A stretch of DNA of 64,000 nucleotides from Ligustrum vulgare. Taxonomy: Eukaryota; Streptophyta; Magnoliopsida; Lamiales; Oleaceae. Position 1 is the first letter of the stretch; every line of letters starts with the position of its first letter. The DNA is taken from NCBI GenBank assembly GCA_963555705.1, contig OY743190.1, positions 12,685,501 to 12,749,500 on the forward strand. Reading direction: 5' to 3'. Below the pieces are notes generated by a model, which saw only the letters and a program-made list of their open reading frames with translations, was not told the origin of the DNA and did not search any database. A program made the translations under genes and the position numbers. Positions 1-10,549 of this stretch are shown piece after piece.

Positions 1-1261
1 ATTTATATAAGTCATAAAGTTTGATACGTCTATTTATAAGCTAGACTCTGTATCCTTTCAGACTAATAATTAGTTTATATATTATACAAACAATCCGTTC
101 ATAGTGAGCAGTGCAACCATACCCGTGACTGTGGATTTACATAGTGAATTTCTCCGCCTTGTTCTAGATACATAATAATAGAAAATGCTTTTTCAAGGCA
201 TTAACAGCCCGAAGATCATTCCATAAATTTACAACATAACGAACATAATTATATGATGTATTTTAATGTATAAAAACCATATGTCTCGACCTGAAGCAAA
301 CTTAACGTCAATGAGTTAATAAAAATATAAATCTTAAGGGTAAACATTCTAAATCTCTTTCCATAGCAATTTTCTTGATTGGAAACTCCTTGAGAACACT
401 GGGTTAACAAAGAGAGGTTTACACTAAGCTAGCACGGCATATATTTATAGCTACATAGAACTAAGTACATTCATCTTTGGGAAGGAGAGGCCAATGTCGC
501 CCGCGCTGTTCATTGACTCTAACCTATAAAAAAATTAATTGGCATATTACGTAACATAGAAACATTTTTTTCACTGGGAACTCTATTACACTTCAAAATT
601 TCGAAGTAAATTCTTATTTGGATTTTACACCTCTGACTTTCGCTTATTTGACTCCAAAATATAATATAGCATCCCAACTAAACCAAAAATCGATTTTCAA
701 TTCAGTCTCAATAATAATCTACCAATAATAACTCCAAATGTGTATTTATTTCTGCATAAATGGTTCGTTGGTCACTCCACATGAATTGAACTAACAAAGG
801 CAGGATTTATTTCAGCACGCTTTTTGATCTCACTTGTTCTACTAATTATGTATATCAACACGTGCTGAATAAATGTCCACTGCCAGAAACAGTAAAGTTT
901 TGAATCAAGCAATAACTTAGTATCAAGTTCGCTAGGAGTAAATTCAATAAACTTTATGCTTGCCTCAATACAGGACTGTCCCTAGCATTCAAAGTTTAAG
1001 TTTCCATATGCCTTGAATCTAGCCAATAAGTATAGGCGTATATCGTCTTAAAGAATACATGCAATACTAACATGAGTAAACCGTCACGAAACCACTTGTA
1101 GAATTAGGACATTGATTCATTTTTTTGCATCTAGAACAGCATTCATACTAAAAGCAGTGCAATTGAAACATAGCTACGTTCTGTCAGACAAAATTACGAA
1201 AACAGATCAATAAAACCAAAAAAAAGAAAAAGAAAAACAGTAACGGATAGAAATTCCTTAC
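1..1261 (-). other. Probable first intron of the CCCH zinc-finger gene; no exon recognised
   Basis: This stretch lies downstream, on the minus strand, of a good donor site (GTAAGG, first G at 1261) that ends the coding exon at 1262-1580. I looked on the minus strand for the expected next exon of a CCCH zinc-finger protein and did not find it, so the intron probably runs past the window edge. The sequence is AT-rich, with no long open frame and no recognisable repeat. Confidence 0.45.
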
Positions 1262-1580
1262 ATTCAGCGGAAGGGCGCTTCAACTCAGAGTAAATAGTGT
1301 CAGTAGACACCACTGCAGGACCCACATCGACGCCAGGTGGTCCGTACGAATGGGTGGGAGTAGATACGGAAAGACCGGAAATTCTAGAGAAGTAACTGTC
1401 CGAGTTGTAGAACAATGCGGAGGATGAGGGGAGTGAGTTGGAGCTAAGGTATTTGGAGGTGGTTCCGAGCAATGAGGTTGCACCGGGAATGTAAGGTTCG
1501 GTGACGGATCGAGAGCTGTAGAGACTACTGCCAGCGGCGCTGTAGCTGCTAGGGTTGTAGCCGTATAGCTGATTCGCCAT
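1262..1580 (-). CDS. First coding exon of a CCCH zinc-finger (HUA1-like) protein, partial
   Basis: The minus-strand ATG at 1580-1578 opens a frame of 106 codons plus one base that ends at a consensus donor (AAT|GTAAGG). The encoded N-terminus begins MANQLYGYNPSSYS and is rich in Ser, Tyr and Gly. It carries the blocks EPYIPGATSLLG, PPGVDVGP and a final ELKRPSAE. From memory this layout matches the low-complexity N-terminus of plant CCCH zinc-finger RNA-binding proteins of the HUA1/C3H37 type, where the corresponding block is followed by LYHP and later by several C-x8-C-x5-C-x3-H fingers. None of those fingers lies in the window, so the family assignment rests on the N-terminus alone. If correct, it acts in the nucleus on pre-mRNA. 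Past the donor, the frame runs into intron sequence and stops. Confidence 0.62.
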
Positions 1581-1685
1581 TTAATCCACCCGCCGCCTGC
1601 GCCGGGGAGAAAAAAGAGGATGAGCCCTAACACGAAAAGAAATTCGCCGGGTTGTTTTTATGGGAATACCCCCACTATTTCGCTC

Positions 1686-1705
1686 GGGGGGGGGGGGGGG
1701 GGGGG
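1686..1705. repeat. Homopolymer run of 20 G (C on the gene strand)
   Basis: Twenty consecutive G occur on the plus strand, about 105 bp upstream of the start codon of the minus-strand zinc-finger gene. They lie in its probable promoter or 5' leader. The plus strand could form a G-quadruplex. Confidence 0.95.
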
Positions 1706-3174
1706 ATGTAATTTTGCATTGGATTTTAATTTTAAAAAAAAAATGTGTGACGAAAAAATAATTGAAAAAATGAGTGTGGGAAAAAAATTGAAAATATGAT
1801 TGAGGTACAACAAGGACTTTATTGTCATTGTAATTGTAAAATTTTATTTTGAAAGACTTTTAAAAATTTTAAAGGATTTGAAAAGTTTGAGTTTATTCAA
1901 ATTAGATTTTAGAGACTTCTTAAAAATCTTGAGCTATTTAATATAGATTTTAATGAACTTTTTAAAAGTCCATTAAATTTATGGTGTATTAAATAAAGAC
2001 TTTTAAAAGTCTTTAAAAGTCATGTATTATTTAAAATGTCAATAACTTTTAAAGAATCTTACGAAATCCTTAATGTACTAACTTCTAAACAGAAAGTACA
2101 ATCACAAAATCTTTTTATTTGTCTTTCATTAATTTTCAAGATTTTGAAAGATTTTAATTAAAAAAATCTTTTACACTATAAATTTATTTCTTCTATATTT
2201 TTTTCCCTTCTTTCATGTTATTCTTAGAAATCTTAAACATACGACTAAATAAATCATTATTTTTATTCCCTTCAACTTGTTATTTTTTTTATTTTTAATA
2301 TTTTTTTTATATTTTGGCTCTCTTCTTTTTTTATCATTTTCTTCAATTTTTCTATGAAAATAAATCCAATTAAGAATTTATAAGATTTTATAGCAAAATA
2401 ATAATTAAATTATATCAAAACAAATAATAATTAAGCAAAGTAATTCTACAATTTTCTCCAGAAAGATTTGTATATTCAAAAATATTAATTAAAAGTCAAT
2501 CGAAATTTATAAAAAATTGTTTATTAAAAATATTAAAAAAAATTATGAACATAGTACAATTTTTATGACGATATCAAACGAGATTTCATTTTTCTCTCAT
2601 TTTTATCACAAATATTCTCTATTTTAAAACTATTTATCTCTCAAACCGCATTTTTTTATTCATTTGACATATGATTATTATTAAAAATTAACATTCACAT
2701 TTTAGGAAAATTAATCTATTAATATTCAAAATTTTCAATTGAAAAACAAAAGTCTATTAAAAAATTTGAAAGTCTATGACAGTCTTTTAAATAAAAGTTT
2801 ACAGAAGTCTTTAGAAGCCCTTTAAATAAAAGTCTGCAAAAATCTTTGAAAATCTATACAAATCCATAAAAGTTAATAAAATCCAATGAAATCCATTAAA
2901 AAAAGTCATTAAATGTCTTTCAAGATCTACATTGAATAAACCATTTACTTCTATTTTCACACGGATTAAGAAAACATAATTAATATATGTTGAAATTATA
3001 AATTTACCTACATTCTACCTAATATACCCCTACATTAAATAATGAGCTGTTCATAGTTGTTAATGCTTATTAAATGGAGGTATATTAGAAAATGAAGACA
3101 TTAATATTAATATACTCTCAAAAAGGAAAGTGACATATCTTTGTGGGACAAACAAAAAAGGAAAACGAATATAT
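1706..3174. other. AT-rich intergenic region, no gene seen
   Basis: The region is very AT-rich, with many short degenerate runs of the AAGTCTTTAAAAGTC type on both strands (about 1850-2060 and 2745-2930). They suggest an old, decayed inverted-repeat element, but I could not define its ends. No coding frame is supported. Confidence 0.5.
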
Positions 3175-3197
3175 CTTTGTGGGACGGAGGGAGTACT
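3175..3197. mobile_element. Stowaway-like MITE terminus (remnant)
   Basis: The sequence TTTGTGGGACGGAGGGAGTA is the reverse complement of the CTCCCTCCGTCCC terminal repeat of plant Stowaway (Tc1/mariner-derived) MITEs, and it ends at a TA. A second copy of ATATCTTTGTGGGAC lies at 3135-3149. I did not find the opposite terminal repeat, so this is a truncated end or a nested remnant. Confidence 0.7.
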
Positions 3198-3342
3198 AAA
3201 TCACATTTTAATCACATCACATTTAAAATATATTTTCAATAAATGCACCACAATAAATTTATAATAATAACCATAATCCAATAAAAAAATCACATTATCT
3301 CATCCCAAAATTATTTTCATTACAATTGTCTTCCTCAACTAA

Positions 3343-3647
3343 GAGCATCTCCAATGAGACATTGTCAAGATACAATGTATGGCCATTTGTGTCTGGCCAT
3401 TTTTTTTACAAATGACAAAAAATACTTACGTGACATAATTAATGTTAGACATTATCCTTGACAATGTCTACTATTAATTTAATAATTTTTACCTAAATAA
3501 AAACATTTCTCTCTTTCATTTTTCTTGAAAACTAATAATAATTTGTCATCTATGCACAATGAATATTGTTGCACTGGAGAAGTTTAATATTAATGTCAAT
3601 GTATTTGCCACATGTACATAGTAGACATTGTCTTATTGAAGATGCCC
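3343..3647. mobile_element. PIF/Harbinger-type MITE, 305 bp
   Basis: The left end GAGCATCTCCAATGAGACAT and the right end (reverse complement GGGCATCTTCAATAAGACAA) form imperfect terminal inverted repeats of about 24 bp. They are flanked by the trinucleotide TAA at 3340-3342 and 3648-3650. A 3-bp TWA duplication with GGGCATCTCCAA-like ends is typical of Tourist/PIF-Harbinger MITEs. The element has no coding capacity; short open frames that cross it are chance. Confidence 0.8.
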
Positions 3648-3650
3648 TAA

Positions 3651-4967
3651 CATTCACTCTTACTCAACAACCTTCTATGTCCACTGCGCCTATTAGTCTA
3701 CACCTTCCTCCTACCTATGTGCCATGGAAAAATATTCGTTTGAAGAAATCAAAACTAGGACTGGGAGTTGTCGTGTATGGCAATGGAAGCTTCATTATTT
3801 CATCGATTCCAATGTCAACACCTTCTTTTAATTTGCATTGGATTGGAGGCAATTTTAGCGAGGAAGATGAAGTGCTACAACTCAATGGTGAGTGAATTCA
3901 ACTATACTAATGACGAGAAATAATATACAGTGAAGTCGAGGAATGTATAGCAAGAGGGAATTCAATCGTGGTGTCGTCGAGGAATATGTAGTTAAGTCAA
4001 CAAGTCGGCATTGCCGAAAATTTTTCCTAGTATGTGATTCTGGCAAAAACCATCATAAATTGCCAACGGGTTTTTCGACAAGCAACCAATCTCGTACTCC
4101 CAACAAGCGTCTATGACGAACCTCGACATAAGTCGAGAAGGAAAAAGTCTCCACTCAAAAATAGGTGAAAGTTCATAGAATTTGCCTTACCTTCAAACAA
4201 AGACCATCTTATTTCAAGTATACAAAGATGTCGAGTATTTCAAATATTCCCGAGGAGAAAATGCTACTAGTATACAGCTTACCAGTGGTGGGATTTGACC
4301 GTAGGCCTTGGATTCATCATTCAAACTCAATGGCAAGTGATTATGTAAAAATACTGTTAGACTTGAAACAATGTACAAATAATGATTAGTAAGATAATTA
4401 TTGAATTACAACCACACCATGATTGCACCAAGCCAAGTCTAACCGTCATCTTCTACCAGGTATACATTCACAAGAGAGAAGAAATTCAACAACTAAAATG
4501 AGCTTTCTAAAATGACAATACATAAACAATATAACAGTTGACAAGGAACTTACACCAATATAGATTTATACCGAAGTAAGTCAATAAGCCATTCAACTGA
4601 CATTCTATTCATGAAAAAGATAATACAATAACAAAATGGTTGAAGAAACAAGCACAGGTCAAGAAGAAGAGAATTTTCTATTAGCATAGTGAAGTGTTGG
4701 GAACCACACAGATGATAGAGATCAGAAAAAGCACAAAAGACGTTGGGTTAGGATGTGTAAAAAGCATATAAAAGCACAACATAGTCAGGAAATTGCCCAT
4801 GAAGATAGCGATCAAGCTACTTGTAACGCCCTTGAGATTTCGTATTCTAATTTTTTATATATGAAAAAATAATAATAGTTTCTTAGATGAAATTTGTAAT
4901 ACCCCAAAATTTTTTGAAGAATATAATTAGTTAGTGATACATTTTTATCCTTGATGTCTTTTAATAA
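3651..4967. other. Unassigned intergenic DNA
   Basis: No gene or complete element is recognised. A TGTAACGCCC motif at about 4821 resembles the end of a Tekay-like LTR, but no partner end was found. The open frames here are short and resemble nothing I know. Confidence 0.4.
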
Positions 4968-5140
4968 TGATGAGTTCCGGAGTGGCTCGATGAGCGTTGA
5001 CCCGTTGCACGTGCCCGTGGGACTAATAACGAGGCAAAGAGCCAAAAGAATCAAGCAGACGGTGTAAGGATTTATGCAAGCATGGATGGATGAGTGCTCG
5101 AGTGCAAAGACCTCATTTACATTGCATAACAAAGTGGAAG
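4968..5140 (+). repeat. Element C (Ty3/gypsy) 5' LTR, left part
   Basis: This piece starts with TGATGAG and is interrupted at 5140 by element A. The LTR resumes at 33010 after the GGAAG target duplication (5136-5140 and 33005-33009). Joined to 33010-33737 it gives an LTR of about 901 bp that ends CACATCA and is followed by a TGGTATC-type PBS. Confidence 0.75.
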
Positions 5141-5860
5141 TGATGAGAATCCAGTGACTCAATCGAGTCAAAGTCAAAAAAGTCAACCCTCTATATGAAT
5201 ACCGGTGGGCCCATGATAAGAGCCAAGGCTAAAGAGGTCTAAGAGTCGATGGCGTGACTCATTTTCAAGCTCCGAAATCAAGTCCAGAAGAGAGTAAGAT
5301 TGATGTCAATTGCCTAAGTTTGGAAGATCAGGACATTTCGGTCGATCGAAAGTCACTCCAATCGACTGAAACTCTGCAGGAATTTCAGAGATAGCCTCAG
5401 GCGGGTTCGGCTGATATTTGTACGACCGAAAATGCAATTTCAGTCGACCAGGTGTTCGACCGAAAGTTTCCCGAATGTAAAAGCGGGGTTTTTTGTGCAA
5501 TTTCTCAAACTTCTTGTTTTTCAATTTGTATATACTTTGTAAAGCTTCCAAACCCTAGGTAGTTTTGGGCATTGGAGAGCATTTTAGAGAGGTATCATCC
5601 TTTCTTTATCTTGTAACTATTCTAGGAATATTCTTCAACTTATATATTGAGAGTTTATCTTGTGTATTTGTTGTTGTTCATTCCACAATCTTGGTATTTG
5701 TCTTAATATTTTCATTGGGCTAGGGTAAACTTTCCTTAGAAATTTGGTTGGGTTAAACTTGGGTCAAGATTCTTCATTTATTACCATTTTTAGCTTTCTT
5801 GGGTTGATACATAAATTGTTGTGGGAATTTTTGGTTTAGTCACCAAAGGGGTTTGCATCA
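5141..5860 (+). repeat. Element A 5' LTR
   Basis: This LTR is 720 bp, TGATGAG...TTTGCATCA, and matches 32249-33004. It contains a decayed array of the palindrome TTTCGGTCGACCGAAA (about 5335-5470) and a TATA-like TTGTATATACTTTG at about 5526. It lacks a roughly 36-bp segment of the palindrome array that is present in the 3' LTR. Confidence 0.9.
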
Positions 5861-5862
5861 TT

Positions 5863-5874
5863 TGGTATCAGAGC
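5863..5874 (+). other. Element A primer-binding site (tRNA-Met)
   Basis: TGGTATCAGAGC lies two bases after the LTR end. It is the standard initiator tRNA-Met PBS of many plant gypsy elements and fixes the plus-strand orientation. Confidence 0.9.
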
Positions 5875-6513
5875 TTGGCTCTAAAATTGGTAGTCATATC
5901 TTTACATTTCTTGTTGTTGTTCTTGATATTCAAAAATAAAATATCCGAAAATTGAGAGAAAAAAAAATTGGGAAATTTTATATGCCCATGAATATTTCAT
6001 GATTCCTACATATTGGGCATTGTTGTTGTTATCAATTTGAAAGTTTGTTGGGGTTACATTTGAACAAACACTTGAAAATCTTTAACTATTCAAATTTGCA
6101 TCCTAAGTGTTTGACAAAATGTTTCAAAAAGTGTTTCCATATTGAATCCTACCTTTCAGTAACCAAATACATTCCTAATTGAATTCCTTGTGTCTTACAT
6201 CAAGTTATTGTGACTATACCCTTGAAAACCTTGTTGATTAAGTTCAAATCCTTACTTCCTTGTATATTAGCAAACAACTAAATTCTACTTGCTATTGTGT
6301 CAATCTTTCCTTTGCTTCCTTTATTGTTTGTGGAATTTGTGCTACACAAGAATTGAATTCTCTATTTAGTTGAATTACGTTCCTTGGAAAGTTTGGGTAA
6401 GAAAGTAAGGAGTGGTAAAAGGCAAGAGTGGTGAGCTCATTAGAGGGAAAAAGCCTAATTGAGTGAAACACGAGCAAAAATATTTTGTGAGGACACTTGC
6501 ACACTTACACTCC

Positions 6514-6838
6514 ATGGCTAATACACATACTTCAAGTGGACAAGATTCTAATTCACAAACTCAAGAGTTGAGGGATATGATACAAGCTCTCACGGTTACT
6601 ATGGCGGATATGGGGGGAAGGTTGGAGGGTAGATTAGCGAGGTTGGAGACTAGGAGGGAAGTTCCACCTCCAAGGGATGATAATGTTAGGAGGGGTGATA
6701 GGAGAAAACCTAGAGATGAGTATGAGGATGATGATGTTGATGATGATGAATTGGAGAGTGAAGGGGGTAGTGACCAAAATTGGAACATGTGTAGGAATAG
6801 AGGAGGTAGGAATGCGAGGGGATTTGGTCGAGGTCATG
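6514..6838 (+). pseudogene. Element A gag, N-terminal part (interrupted by element B)
   Basis: The frame starts at the ATG at 6514 (MANTHTSSGQDSNSQ); the upstream extension has only a non-ATG start. It encodes a polar N-terminus with a short helical segment, an Arg-rich stretch, an Asp/Glu-rich stretch and a Gly/Arg-rich end. Element B is inserted after codon GGT-CAT at 6838. The gag frame continues exactly after 12518 once element B and one TCATG copy are removed. This is the structural capsid-precursor region of the retroelement. Confidence 0.75.
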
Positions 6839-7760
6839 TGATGAGAATCGGGAAGGTCCAACTTCAACGCATGAACCTGTGATCCACAATGTTGCAAGAT
6901 CAAAGTTCAAGGAGTTTCACGATAGTGCATTCAAGCAAGATTCGAGGTCGAATCCTTTTCAAGAGGGAGGGGATGATGAGAATCGGGAAAGTCAAACCTC
7001 GATGCACGTTCCCGTGGGACCCATGACGAGATCCGAAGTTGAAGAGGTTCAAGATTCGAGGCTAAACAATGTGAATAAATCAAGAAAAACAAGTCGAGAA
7101 TCAAGTTGGAGTAAAAAGGAAGACGAAATTGGAAACAACCAATTTCGGTCGACCGAAAGTCTGCAGAGTTTTTTGAATCAAGCCTCAGTCAGTTTCGGAT
7201 GAGCAGAGGTCGACCGAAAGTCCAGTTTCGGTCGACCATGAGATCGACCGAAAAAAAGTTCGGTCGACCGAAACCTATCTTTCGGTCGACCAAAAGTCCT
7301 CCGAAATGAAAAAACGGGGTTTTTCTTGCAATTTCAACAAAAACGGGGTTTTTCTTGTAAATACCGAAATTGCACATTTTTCCCATTTTGTACATTATAT
7401 TCTCATTTCTCTTCATTTTGTAACTTAACTTGGTTTGTTCATTAGAGAGCTCTTGAGAGCTAGGGCTTGAAGTCCCCCCTTCTTGAGGTAAGGTTAAACC
7501 TCTTTGATCTTGTATCTTCTTGGAATTTAATCAACTTTATCTTGAGTATTATTATTCTTGTATTGTTGTTTATTTTCCGCCACCTTGGAATTTGTTTAAT
7601 TCTCTCCATTGGGCTAGGGTTAGTTTAATCCTTGAATTTTGGGTTAGATTTAAACTTGGGTTAAGGTGTTTATCCATTTATTTACCACTTTAGCTTTCTT
7701 GGGTTGGTATTAAAATTGTTGTGGGAATTTTCGGTCAACGCACCGAAGGGGTTCGCATCA
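6839..7760 (+). repeat. Element B 5' LTR
   Basis: This LTR is 922 bp. It includes a polyprotein-tail-like coding segment near its start, an array of TTTCGGTCGACCGAAA palindromes (7140-7300) and a TATA-like region at about 7388. It ends GGGGTTCGCATCA just before the PBS. Confidence 0.92.
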
Positions 7761-7762
7761 TT

Positions 7763-7774
7763 TGGTATCAGAGC
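7763..7774 (+). other. Element B primer-binding site (tRNA-Met)
   Basis: TGGTATCAGAGC follows the LTR end by two bases, as in element A. Confidence 0.9.
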
Positions 7775-8701
7775 TTGGCTCTAATTTGGTAAACATATCT
7801 TTACTTTCTTGTTGTTGTTCTTGGCATTGTGAAAAAAAAAGAAAAAAAGAGAAATCCGAAAATTGAAAAAAAAAAAAAAAAAGAGAAAAAAAAAAAAAAT
7901 CCTAAAATTGAGAAAATTTGGGGAAAATCTATATATCCATGTGTATTTGTTGATTCTATGTATTGGGTATATTGATTGTGAGTTGTTGGGAAGAATTCCA
8001 TATTCATTCACTACAAAATCTACACTTTTCAAATTGTGTATTCAAAGTGTTTGATAAATTGTCCCAAAGAAAAATACTCCCTTATGCTTTATTGTTCAAT
8101 ACCCATATATTGCTAATTACTTGGGGCTATCCAATTCCCATTATTGAGAGTGTCATCAACATTTTATTCTATATATATCACTTGCTTCATCCATTGGATA
8201 ATTGTTGATCATTCACTTCTTGCCCAATTGTATTGTTGGGGAGTTATCATATATCCATATTTTATCCATTCAAGGTCATTCAAAGATTGAGTACAAGGTG
8301 TTTGATAAATTGCTTCATTCAAAATTTACACTCTTGTGCTTATTTGCTCTACATATATGCCTTGTCTAATACTTGTGGTTTGTCAATCCCATTGTTGAAA
8401 TTGTGATCCTAACATCTTATCCTACATATTAATTGTTCCTTTTGAGTATAGCAAGCACATAAATTCTACTTGCTATTTGTGTCTACTTGTGCTAAATTCC
8501 TTCTTCCTTGTTGGTGATTTCTTTAACTCCACAAGAATTATACTTTGTGGTTTAGTTGATTACCTTCCTTAAAGAACTTGAGAAAGGAGATTTTGAGTGG
8601 AAAAAGGCAAGAGTGGTGAGCTCATTAGAGGGTAAAAGCCTAAATTGAGTGAAACACGAGTGAAAATTATTCTTGTGAGAACACTTTCACACTTGCACAC
8701 C
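7775..8701 (+). other. Element B leader (PBS to gag start)
   Basis: This untranslated leader of about 930 bp includes A-rich runs near 7829-7906. No supported gene is present. Confidence 0.6.
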
Positions 8702-10549
8702 ATGTCAAATTCCAATGCTCAAACTCAAGATTTGAAGTACTTGTTACGAAATCTTTCAACCACCATGGCTAGACAAATGGAGAAGATTGGGGGTGAGTTG
8801 GAAAATTTAGGAACAAGAGGAGAGAGTACATCAACTAGTATGGGGGAAGAAAATAGGGATGGTAAGAGAAGGTTGAGGGATAAATGTGGGAACATTGTGT
8901 ATAGGGATGGAAGTAGAAAGCAAAATGGGAGTTTGAATAGGAAAAGAAGAGATGGGTTAGAAGGTAGGAGAAATGGAGTTGATGAAAATATTGATAGTGC
9001 GAGAATGCAAAATTCATCACTTCATGGAAGGGGTATAAGTGGAGAAGTGGAAGAAGATTGGAGAATGGGTAGGAGACGAAGAGAATGGATAGATAGGAGT
9101 GGAAATGGGATGGATGAGAAGATTGATATTGAGCAAATGAAGACTTCATCATTCCATAAGAGGGACGGTAGTGGAAGTAGAGAAGTAGTGAAGGAGATGA
9201 ATACTAGGCTACCAAAATTTTTGGACCATGATAATGAGAATGAAACACATGGAGAAAATACATTCTACACTAGATGCCTTGTGGGGGATAGGGCATGTAG
9301 TCTCATTATAGATGGGGAGAGTGTCACTAATTTGGTAAGTGCTAGTAGGGTGGAGAAATTGGGGTTACCGGTTATGAAGCATCCTAATCCCTATGTATTG
9401 CAAAGGTTGAATGACTATGGGGAGGTGAGGGTAAGTGAACAAGTTCTTCTTACTTTTCACATTGGTACTTATAGTGATCAAATATTATGTGATGTGGTTC
9501 CCTTACACACTACTCACATAATTTTGGGGAGACCTTGGCAATGTGAGCGAAATGTGAATCTTGATAGGAGGAGGAACCGATGTAGCTTCAAAATGAATGG
9601 AAAAAAGGTTGTGATCCTATCTTTGAGCTCGGAAGAAGTATGCAAAGACCAAATGAAGCTCAAGAAGGAATTCGAGGAAGAAAAGGAGAAGGAGAAGGAA
9701 AAAGAAGAGGACGAAGGGGAGGATAGGAAAACAAAAGAACCTTCAATTGATAAAATTGAAGAAAATAAAAATGAGAGCAAGAGAGTTGGGGCCACGTCCC
9801 TAGAAAAAGGAGAGGCAATGAGAGTTGGAGTCATGACTCCAGAAAAAGGAGAGGTGAGAAAAGAACCGAGGGTTGAGGATTCTACCTCAGAAAAAGGCGA
9901 GGAAGTGATGAGTGCTACCAAGAAAATTGAGAGAAAAGATCACCTCGAAATGTTCTTTACTCTTGAATACTTTAACACTTCCCTCCCTAGTTTTGTCATG
10001 TCTTTGTTGCAGGAAATTGTGAGGCCAACTTATCAAGGCAACAAAGAACTCCAAAAGCATGCCTTATGGAAGAAATTCATGGAAACATTTTCCTACAACA
10101 ACGAGTACAACCGAGGTAAAGAAAATGACATAACCGATGCAACATCTAGGAGGTATGCTCATAACATTTCTTTGAATGCAAGGTTATTGTGTTTTGAATA
10201 CATTAGAGGGTTGTATGATCTTGATGTAGATTTGACAAGTGTGTTGTTGACTTGTGAAAATGTAACATGTGGTAAGAATCATTGTCATGATGAGTGCTTA
10301 ATTTGTAAATGCAACTTTTTGCGTGTGCCCAATTACATAGGTACCAAATCTTTTTGTAAAAATGTTGCATATAGTACATATCATTGGCATGATAAATTCT
10401 TATTTTGTGAAAATATGCTTGACTTGCATATTGGCTCTCTAAAGGAATTGCTAGTTAGGGGAGTCCATGGGAAAAATTTATTGGGATGTTTTGATGATAA
10501 AAAGGACTTCGCTTCTAACATTTCTAGATGCTCCCTCATTCTGTCTTGA
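8702..10549 (+). CDS. Element B ORF1: gag remnant + retropepsin + fused RNase H tail/integrase N-terminus
   Basis: I take the ATG at 8702 (MSNSNAQTQDLKYLL) as the start; the frame upstream opens only with TTG. The product is about 615 aa. Residues 1-160 resemble the polar gag N-terminus of element A, but the central gag domain and zinc knuckle are missing. Around residue 190-280 is a retropepsin (FYTRCLVGDRACSLIIDGES...HIILGRPW) in which the usual DGGS is DGES. A Lys/Glu-rich linker follows. The frame then passes directly from the pre-RT motif (LPSFVMSLLQE) to the end of RNase H (KHALWKKF...GKEND...TSRRYA), so the whole RT and RNase H core is deleted in frame. The C-terminus begins the integrase zinc-finger region and overlaps ORF2. 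It lies in a retroelement and is not a host gene. Confidence 0.75.
   Translation: MSNSNAQTQDLKYLLRNLSTTMARQMEKIGGELENLGTRGESTSTSMGEENRDGKRRLRDKCGNIVYRDGSRKQNGSLNRKRRDGLEGRRNGVDENIDSARMQNSSLHGRGISGEVEEDWRMGRRRREWIDRSGNGMDEKIDIEQMKTSSFHKRDGSGSREVVKEMNTRLPKFLDHDNENETHGENTFYTRCLVGDRACSLIIDGESVTNLVSASRVEKLGLPVMKHPNPYVLQRLNDYGEVRVSEQVLLTFHIGTYSDQILCDVVPLHTTHIILGRPWQCERNVNLDRRRNRCSFKMNGKKVVILSLSSEEVCKDQMKLKKEFEEEKEKEKEKEEDEGEDRKTKEPSIDKIEENKNESKRVGATSLEKGEAMRVGVMTPEKGEVRKEPRVEDSTSEKGEEVMSATKKIERKDHLEMFFTLEYFNTSLPSFVMSLLQEIVRPTYQGNKELQKHALWKKFMETFSYNNEYNRGKENDITDATSRRYAHNISLNARLLCFEYIRGLYDLDVDLTSVLLTCENVTCGKNHCHDECLICKCNFLRVPNYIGTKSFCKNVAYSTYHWHDKFLFCENMLDLHIGSLKELLVRGVHGKNLLGCFDDKKDFASNISRCSLILS

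Noticed and set aside
3566..3895. 109-codon plus-strand open frame as a gene
   Set aside because: It starts inside the PIF/Harbinger MITE and crosses its end and target duplication, so it is a chance frame.
9514..9921. 135-codon minus-strand Ser/Phe-rich frame
   Set aside because: It is the antisense shadow of the Lys/Glu-rich linker of element B ORF1.
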